This document shows, piece by piece, positions 58,637-64,000 of a stretch of DNA of 64,000 bases. The notes below the pieces were generated by a model, which was given only the letters and a program-made list of their open reading frames with translations, did not search any database and was not told where the DNA came from. The stretch's first letter is position 1. Each line of letters begins with the position of its first letter. The stretch comes from Stentor roeselii (Eukaryota; Ciliophora; Heterotrichea; Heterotrichida; Stentoridae), in NCBI GenBank assembly GCA_006503475.1, contig RSEH01000099.1, positions 62,001-126,000 of the forward strand. Direction: 5' to 3'. The position numbers were made by a program, and so were the translations under genes.

Positions 58637-58966
58637 TGAATTTTTACAGAGAAATGGCTATTCGATATGGTGGATGATCACATAAGTGATCTACTCACTG
58701 CTTTAAGAGACAAAATTTCTCAGTTAGCTGTTCGAAGTTGACCACAGGACTAAAATCATTGAGAATGGAAGGGATTTGATCAAGTTTAAGTGGATTTTTA
58801 TTAGTTTAAAGTGAGTGAATCAAATTTAAGCACTTTTAAGAGTATTGTAATGATTCAGACTGCTTGCAGTAAAGATCCAGATGAAAGTGAATTTAAATTA
58901 TCATGAATTACTAATTGAAGTTAAGTTGACCGAAGATTTGAGTTATATTTAAACTATCTAAGTTCA
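58637..58966. other. Intergenic region
   Basis: 330 nt between the PP2A scaffold start and the next minus-strand stop. Around 58662-58736 a plus-strand frame gives MVDDHISDLLTALRDK and ends after 24 codons. It looks coding in style, but there is no upstream frame to join, so I do not call a gene. The remainder is A/T-rich. Confidence 0.5.
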
Positions 58967-59149
58967 TTAATAGTTAATCCTAGTCTTTGCTTCAGACTGA
59001 CTCAGCACTTCATGTAAAGCTTTTGAATCAGATTCTAGTTTCAAATTCAACTTGCTCTTGACCCCATCAACCATATAAGCATAAGAACCGATTCCAAATC
59101 CAGATGTAAACAAAAGTACCTTTAGACCAAATGAACTAAAAAAAGACAT
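58967..59149 (-). CDS. Small single-pass membrane protein (60 aa)
   Basis: The frame opens with a GTG at 59164, but the first ATG is at 59149. The product has one hydrophobic helix (SFFSSFGLKVLLFTSGFGIGS) followed by a charged helical tail. A short N-terminal anchor with a polar tail of this size resembles small mitochondrial or ER proteins, without any identified family. The gene lies 24 nt after the stop of the next gene upstream on the same strand. Could be chance, but composition and position within a tight cluster favour a real gene. Confidence 0.5.
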   Translation of the reverse strand: MSFFSSFGLKVLLFTSGFGIGSYAYMVDGVKSKLNLKLESDSKALHEVLSQSEAKTRINY

Positions 59150-59173
59150 AATAATTTTAATCACAAATATTAA

Positions 59174-59857
59174 TCATTTTTTACCTTTTTCATCATTTTC
59201 AGTCAATTTCTTCAAGTTTTCAAGACGGAAGTTGAACAAGTTTCCATCAATTTTACTAAAAATCGTTTTTTCATGAACCTGGCCTGTTAGTTCATTTTCC
59301 AATTTGACTTTAACCCGTCCTTCTTTTCTGTAGACACTTTTATCAGTCTCGTTCATCAGCCACTCATATTTATCGATGATTTCTTTAGACTGAACGTCAA
59401 CTTTTATAATTGTTTCACCGACTTTGACCTCTAAAAAGCTATCAGAACCTGAAAAGTGATACCGATATTCATTCGATATTTTACCATTTTGTTTGCAAAG
59501 ACTTAAAAGAAGATTTCTACTGTAAATTTCAGCATCTGTTAAGGAAGGGAAGTCAGAAATCAGCACTTTTTGGGTTTTTTTGTTGATTTTTAGAATAATC
59601 TTATTTTTATCTATTTTTAGACTGCCCTGAGGTTTACCGCCGATCCATTCCCCGGCCTGATCAATATTTTCTTGGCCTTTTTCAGTATTGTTAGACTGAG
59701 ACATTGCCCTACCTGACAAACTATTGCTAATGCTGTACATATTCACTTGAAATATTTGAAGTTGCAGTCCTGCACAAGCCTTTATGATGTTCATGAAAGG
59801 ATTGAACATTGAACTTTTATTATTAAAATCTATGGAGATGCTAACATGAAAATCCAT
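59174..59857 (-). CDS. Unknown 227-aa protein with an HNH-like C-terminal motif
   Basis: The C-terminal 60 residues resemble the end of HNH-type nuclease domains: RKEGRVKVKLENELTG..., then SKIDGNLFNFRLENLKKLTEN, similar to the DGNxxNxRxENLxxxT pattern. The usual His before the DGN block is replaced by Ser-Lys, so nuclease activity is doubtful. Upstream there are two sets of beta-rich segments (VLISDFPSLTDAEIYSRNLLLSL, EVKVGETIIKVDV). The N-terminus (MDFHVSISIDFNNK) is unremarkable. No mobile-element features surround it. The gene might be a domesticated or diverged domain; it may equally be an unrelated fold. Confidence 0.6.
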   Translation of the reverse strand: MDFHVSISIDFNNKSSMFNPFMNIIKACAGLQLQIFQVNMYSISNSLSGRAMSQSNNTEKGQENIDQAGEWIGGKPQGSLKIDKNKIILKINKKTQKVLISDFPSLTDAEIYSRNLLLSLCKQNGKISNEYRYHFSGSDSFLEVKVGETIIKVDVQSKEIIDKYEWLMNETDKSVYRKEGRVKVKLENELTGQVHEKTIFSKIDGNLFNFRLENLKKLTENDEKGKK

Positions 59858-60172
59858 TCAAAATTACCCAGATATGGAAAGTCTTAATAATCAGGTTACC
59901 TGAAATTCTTGAAGGATTTAAAAAAGTAGTTTAGATAAATCTTATTAAAAGAAGCATAATTTTAGAGTTTTAAGGAGATTCAAAGAAACTGTAAGTAAAC
60001 TAATTTATATCCAGGAAATAAACACAAACGCAGGTAATTTCAAATAATTATTACTCATTTGTTGAATTCATAAATTTAAATGATATTGACCAGTACTAAA
60101 CTCCAATTACTCATCCCCTCTAATTACTTAACTATATGCCCAATAACCTTCAAGTTCCAGCCAGGTATAAAT
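59858..60172. other. Divergent intergenic region
   Basis: 315 nt. Bases 60080-60172 stay in frame with the next gene and begin with ATG, so they may be coding. The C-rich, G-poor composition of 60100-60165 is that of a 5' flank here. Nothing else is seen. Confidence 0.5.
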
Positions 60173-60862
60173 ATGGACAGGTACTACTTGACCACTGAGC
60201 TTCTGGGTTTATGGGACGAGAAAACGACAATTCCTATCTTCCGAGGTCCTCGATACAGACGCTACCAATCAATAGACAAAATCCTCGACCTAACCGAGAT
60301 CGCATCAAAAAGCGCTCCACCTTTCCCACTACACGTTCTGAACCTGAACCCGTTCGACGATGAATGGGACGACCAGATGACTTACATAAAAGTGAACTAC
60401 AATTGGCTTTTTCACCACACTTTAAGTTTCATAAGCCTTCCTCTGATGATGTATGTTTATAACCACAACTTTATTCACTACAACTTCATGTACCGAGGAT
60501 TCAAGTGGTTCTTACCGCTCGTCGTCATCATGCAGTTCGAATCGGGGTACAAGTACTACAGGACTCAAGTCACTAAAGCTTTATTGTTTGATGAGTATGT
60601 CCAGGCAAGGGCTGATGAGCTGGTTGCTCAGAAAGAACATCTGCTGAAAAGTGAAGGAGTCAAAAAATTTATTAGATGGTCTATTGACTATAAGGAAACT
60701 TTGAAAGAAGTTAAACGTGAAGCTTGCAATAATGCTGATACTGACTTCAAACAGGCCGAAATTGCACTTCAGAGCTTTATTAACAGGTGGGTTGATCCCT
60801 CTGTTGGAATTAAGGCTCCATTTGCAGGGCCTAATTATCCTAGTATCAATCAGAGAGAGTAG
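60173..60862 (+). CDS. Probable ciliate-type mitochondrial membrane protein (229 aa)
   Basis: From the ATG at 60173 (GTATAAATATG) the protein is 229 aa: MDRYYLTTELLGLWDEK, then a Pro/Arg/Tyr-rich segment (FRGPRYRRYQSIDK), two probable helices near 110-130 and 140-160 (HHTLSFISLPLMMYVYNH, WFLPLVVIMQF), and a charged helical tail. An in-frame ATG at 60080 would add 31 residues. The mix of Tyr/Trp/Phe-rich membrane segments and a soluble helical end resembles lineage-specific respiratory-complex subunits in ciliates and the 24781-25887 protein in this window. Family not identified. It converges with the next gene, 20 nt between stops. Confidence 0.7.
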   Translation: MDRYYLTTELLGLWDEKTTIPIFRGPRYRRYQSIDKILDLTEIASKSAPPFPLHVLNLNPFDDEWDDQMTYIKVNYNWLFHHTLSFISLPLMMYVYNHNFIHYNFMYRGFKWFLPLVVIMQFESGYKYYRTQVTKALLFDEYVQARADELVAQKEHLLKSEGVKKFIRWSIDYKETLKEVKREACNNADTDFKQAEIALQSFINRWVDPSVGIKAPFAGPNYPSINQRE

Positions 60863-60882
60863 TTAGAATAAGTAAGACTAGA

Positions 60883-62157
60883 TTATACAGCTTTTTGCAG
60901 CTTGGTTAGCAATGCTGCAGTGTTGTCATTCGACAAAGTTTTCGACATCAGCTGGAACTCAATTTCACTTAAATCATTTTTCGTGATAACCCATCCCAAG
61001 TCAACCATTTGTTTCCAAAAGTCCAAAACTTCGATTTCCCCAAGTGAAGGTTTATATCTTTTAATCCTAAAAGTTTCAATAATATTCATATAAGCCACTC
61101 CTTGTTTTTTTGACTGAATCTGCCTAGACCTTCTACTAGATTCAACAGATTGTCTAAAGTTTTCAAACTTCTTCAAAGAATGCATACGATTACGAAATTT
61201 TTCATGATCATTTTGAATAAGTGCAACTTTTTGCTTGAGGATCAAAGGACGTTCCAGGTCAATTTTAGAAAGAATGTCCATCAACTTCTGGTTTTCCTTC
61301 AAACGTGCCTGGTTAAAACCTTGCACCGAGTCAGTGAATATCGGCTGGGTCTTGCTTAAAGCTTGTCTCGAGTACCTAGCAGGACTTCTCACTGTTTTCC
61401 CCGGAGAAGACTGAATAAACACTGAAGATCTCTTCGAATTCTTCAAAGAACTCGTTTTTAAATCAAAAGTCTGAGCAGGAGTCCTTAAAACACTAGCTCT
61501 TTTATTCCTATCCTCCAAGTTTTTAATCAAATTCGAAGCTTTCACATCAAAATCTTCTTTAAACTTCGAGATCTTCGCACTGGCCTTGTCAAGTCTAACT
61601 AAAATCTCATCATTGTACTTCATTTTCATGTAATTCGAGCCCTTATTCTCTAAATACTCCTGAAACTGCGGCAGTTTTGTTGAACTTTCAATACGGCCAG
61701 TGCGAAAAGACACAAAAGGTAAAACTGTAGGTCGAGGGGTGCCTCCTCTAGAACTTAAAGTCTTGTCGAAAGAGTTGCTGAAAGACGAGTTCTCTTCTTT
61801 TAACACCTGACCGATTACTCGCTTTCCTGCTCGGCTTAGACGGACCTGGTAGTTGAAATTTTTGATGGAAAAGTTTAGGTTTTTTTTTAGATCTGCTGTC
61901 TTTACTTGCGGAGCTGAAGTCGCTTTTGTTGTTTGAGCTGGCTTTGAAGTCTCTTTTTGCTCGATCTTGACTGGATTTCGAAGACGATTACGGGATAGGT
62001 TGGAAATGTACTGGATTTCCTTGTATACGGCGTTGACTAGGTTTTTACCTTCTGTGTGGGCCTTTTTTGGGTTTATCATTGTGTTCACTTTTTCGATTCC
62101 TAATGCGATTTCGAGGGTTCCGTTTAGTGAAGACTTGATATCGTCGAAAATATGCAT
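60883..62157 (-). CDS. Hypothetical basic protein (424 aa)
   Basis: A Lys/Arg/Ser/Gln-rich protein without recognised domain. The first 50 residues are helical (IFDDIKSSLNGTLEIALGIEK). Residues about 165-220 form an amphipathic helix (LPQFQEYLENK..., LDKASAKISKFKEDFDVKASN). The rest is basic and disordered, with short SP/TP sites and a helical end (SLGEIEVLDFWKQMVDLGW). It could be a microtubule- or cortex-associated protein. The ATG has an AATAATG context. It is divergent from VPS33 with 82 nt between ATGs. Confidence 0.68.
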   Translation of the reverse strand: MHIFDDIKSSLNGTLEIALGIEKVNTMINPKKAHTEGKNLVNAVYKEIQYISNLSRNRLRNPVKIEQKETSKPAQTTKATSAPQVKTADLKKNLNFSIKNFNYQVRLSRAGKRVIGQVLKEENSSFSNSFDKTLSSRGGTPRPTVLPFVSFRTGRIESSTKLPQFQEYLENKGSNYMKMKYNDEILVRLDKASAKISKFKEDFDVKASNLIKNLEDRNKRASVLRTPAQTFDLKTSSLKNSKRSSVFIQSSPGKTVRSPARYSRQALSKTQPIFTDSVQGFNQARLKENQKLMDILSKIDLERPLILKQKVALIQNDHEKFRNRMHSLKKFENFRQSVESSRRSRQIQSKKQGVAYMNIIETFRIKRYKPSLGEIEVLDFWKQMVDLGWVITKNDLSEIEFQLMSKTLSNDNTAALLTKLQKAV

Positions 62158-62239
62158 TATTGAATATCGTTGCTTGGAATTTACATGGGATGGGATTTCA
62201 AATTATTCACCTTTTGAAGTTATATTTAATAAACTCAAC

Positions 62240-64000
62240 ATGGAAGCCGAGACCAACGCCAGGTTCCAATCATTACGCGAGGTGGCCCGTCAGCGTATCC
62301 TAGAGATCCTCGACATGATCCAAGGTCAAAAATTCTTAGCAATAGACCCTTCTCTAGTAGGCCCTCTGAGCCTAATAATCGAGATGTCAGTGTTGAAAGA
62401 GCACGGGGTGTCGAAAGTATCCCATATCGTTGAAAAAGACATTGAAAGTGACAGTCGAGACGTCATTTACATCTGCCGTCCGACTATTCAGATGATGCAA
62501 CTGATCAGTGCACATGTTAAAAAAGGACATGATTCACGTTATGAACAGCATCGATACCATCTCTATATGTGTCCGAGAGCTACGACTGTCTGTGAGAAAA
62601 TTCTCATTAGTAATAATGTGATGATTGACTTTGATACTATTGATCAGATCAATTTGTTCTTGATTCCTCTTGAAAATGACTTGTTGTCCATGCAAATGGA
62701 CAGAGCATTTCGAGAAATCGTTCTAGACAAAGACTTCTCAGTCTACCACTACATCGCTCGAGCAATTCTCCAACTAGAGCATAACTACGGTCCAATCCAA
62801 CTAAAAGAAGGAAAAGGTACCGCATCGAGTCAAGTTCTAAGAATTCTCAAAATGCTAGAAGACGATGACCTTGAATACATAAACGAAGTCCCAATCAGTG
62901 TTTTTTCAAGTGCAGTGCTGATCGACCGAGAAGTCGACATGATAACTCCTCTCTGCACGCCACTGACTTACGAGGCGTTAATCGACGAAGTATTCGGCAT
63001 TTCCAACAACATCATCCGAGTGAACCCTCGAGTTCTAGAAAATGATTCAGACCGTCAAATCCAAATTTCTTTAACCTCCGCCGACAATGTTTTTGGAGAA
63101 ATTCGCGATTTGAACTTCTGTGTCCTGAAACCACTTCTAGTAGAAAAACTAGAAAACATCGACAACACCTACAAAGAAAAAGACCAGCAGAAATCCGTGG
63201 AAGAACTAAGCAAATACATGAAAAAGTTTAAACAAGCTCATAAAGAAGCGAGTTTTGTTCAGAATCATCTTCACCTGGCGATTCACATCACGAATGAAAC
63301 AGTGAAAAACCCTTTTTTTAACCAAAACCTTGACATTGAGCATTCGATTATCATGGGCGATTCAGACACCCAGATATTGGAAAATATTGAACGACAGATC
63401 GGCATGGGCGAGGACTTGACAACTGTTCTAAGACTTTTATGTTTGTTGTCAGTGGCTCAGAACGGGTTAAAAAGCAAGTTTTTTGACTTTTTCCGCAGAG
63501 AGATCCTTCAAACTTACGGCTTCGAACACATCCTCACCTTGTCCAACTTGGAAAAGGCAGGTCTGCTCAAGAAGCAAGAAGGAAAAAACACCTGGGCTGG
63601 ACTTATCAAGTCCTTCAAGCTGATAAAAGAAGATGTGAATCAAAGAGTTCCAGATGATATCGCATATGCTTATGCTGGATACGCTCCTCTTTCTTTAAGA
63701 CTCGTCGAAGCACTTTACTCTTCTGGCTGGAATACGGAAAGTGTTCGAAATCTTCCTGGGGATTATTCTTGTATTAAACTTGCAACTGAGGATAAAAAAC
63801 CGATGGACAAACCACTTGTACTCCTTTTCTTTGTTGGAGGAGTCACATTCGCAGAAGTCGCTGCTGTGAGATATCTAAACAAGCTGCCTGAGGCAAGAAG
63901 AGAATTTGTAATCGCGACTACTCACATCATCAACACGAAGAGCTTCATTGATGCGGTGAGTGAAAAGATCCAGAATGAAATAGAGAGAAGTAGCATCGAC
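62240..64000 (+). CDS. VPS33: VPS33 (Sec1/Munc18 family), 3' end outside window
   Basis: The frame opens at the ATG at 62240 and stays open for 587 codons to the window edge, about the usual length of VPS33, so only the last few residues are missing. Sec1/Munc18 hallmarks are LIDREVDMITPLCTPLTYEALIDEVFGI (about 230-260), the early DPSLVGPLSLIIE segment, the domain with LRLLCLLSVAQNGLKSKFFDFFRREILQTYGF, and the closing VLLFFVGGVTFAEVAAVRYL. VPS33 is the SNARE-binding core subunit of the HOPS/CORVET tethering complexes at endosomes, lysosomes and vacuoles. Single-exon as far as seen. Confidence 0.93.
   Translation, partial: MEAETNARFQSLREVARQRILEILDMIQGQKFLAIDPSLVGPLSLIIEMSVLKEHGVSKVSHIVEKDIESDSRDVIYICRPTIQMMQLISAHVKKGHDSRYEQHRYHLYMCPRATTVCEKILISNNVMIDFDTIDQINLFLIPLENDLLSMQMDRAFREIVLDKDFSVYHYIARAILQLEHNYGPIQLKEGKGTASSQVLRILKMLEDDDLEYINEVPISVFSSAVLIDREVDMITPLCTPLTYEALIDEVFGISNNIIRVNPRVLENDSDRQIQISLTSADNVFGEIRDLNFCVLKPLLVEKLENIDNTYKEKDQQKSVEELSKYMKKFKQAHKEASFVQNHLHLAIHITNETVKNPFFNQNLDIEHSIIMGDSDTQILENIERQIGMGEDLTTVLRLLCLLSVAQNGLKSKFFDFFRREILQTYGFEHILTLSNLEKAGLLKKQEGKNTWAGLIKSFKLIKEDVNQRVPDDIAYAYAGYAPLSLRLVEALYSSGWNTESVRNLPGDYSCIKLATEDKKPMDKPLVLLFFVGGVTFAEVAAVRYLNKLPEARREFVIATTHIINTKSFIDAVSEKIQNEIERSSID

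Noticed and set aside
58662-58736. 24-codon plus-strand frame MVDDHISDLLTALRDK...
   Set aside because: No upstream frame or splice signal to extend it, and it ends in a stop; too short to call.
60164-60179. GTATAAATATGGACAG as a 16-nt intron in the 60-kb membrane protein gene
   Set aside because: Splicing would break the long frame from 60080, and the ATG inside it is the better start.
1-64000. Transposons, retroelements, viral elements, tRNA or rRNA genes
   Set aside because: No transposase, reverse transcriptase, capsid-type frame, terminal repeats or cloverleaf-like sequence was found on inspection.

Overview
The window looks like macronuclear chromosome from a heterotrich ciliate, most likely Stentor coeruleus or a close relative. 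Long reading frames use the standard code, with TAA, TAG and TGA all acting as stops. Reading frames in several conserved families are interrupted by GTA...AG introns of exactly 15 nt, nearly always with an A at intron position 10. Genes are extremely close together and AT-rich. Several products are cilium or basal-body proteins (CCDC113, CEP78), others are giant Cys-rich or REJ-type membrane proteins. I see no transposon, viral element, CRISPR array, rRNA or tRNA.

Layout. 1-8.4 kb: a partial basic protein, a small predicted N-acylated protein, a two-helix membrane protein, then a tight plus-strand trio (kinesin, CCDC113, an unknown two-intron gene) and a WD40 protein. 7.7-13.8 kb, minus strand: a GPALPP/DUF3752-like protein, a hypothetical protein, PAK1IP1/MAK11, a PP2A/PP4/PP6-type phosphatase, a tetraspanin and a WEE1-family kinase. 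14.2-20.1 kb: a giant protein with alternating LamG-like and Cys-rich modules and a multi-pass C-terminus. 20.1-27.5 kb: Miro GTPase (minus), then unknowns, a probable ciliate-type mitochondrial membrane protein and a cyclic-nucleotide-binding-fold protein. 28.1-37.8 kb, minus strand: a K+ channel with a cyclic-nucleotide-binding domain, CEP78, a multi-KH protein, a 1220-aa coiled coil and ataxin-3. 37.8-42.2 kb: NDR kinase, a 54-aa small gene, an R2R3 MYB protein, two 71-bp-period tandem arrays and a coiled-coil protein. 42.8-53.9 kb, minus strand: a 986-aa WD40 array protein and a 2438-aa REJ/GPS membrane protein. 55.3-64 kb: an IQ protein, the PP2A scaffold subunit with a 4-nt first coding exon, small genes, a second mitochondrial-like membrane protein, and VPS33 running off the right edge.

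There is no operon logic linking functions. Genes are a mixed set of cytoskeletal/ciliary (kinesin, CCDC113, CEP78, Miro, IQ protein), signalling (WEE1, NDR, PP2A-type phosphatase and scaffold, CNBD channel) and trafficking/proteostasis (VPS33, ataxin-3) components. Neighbours may be only 1-11 nt apart, so promoters, terminators and UTRs must be very short or overlap other genes.

The points most worth checking are nine mini-introns (one of only 14 nt), a 4-nt initiating exon, extreme and repeatedly flipping GC strand skew, and two adjacent unrelated tandem arrays sharing a 71-bp period.
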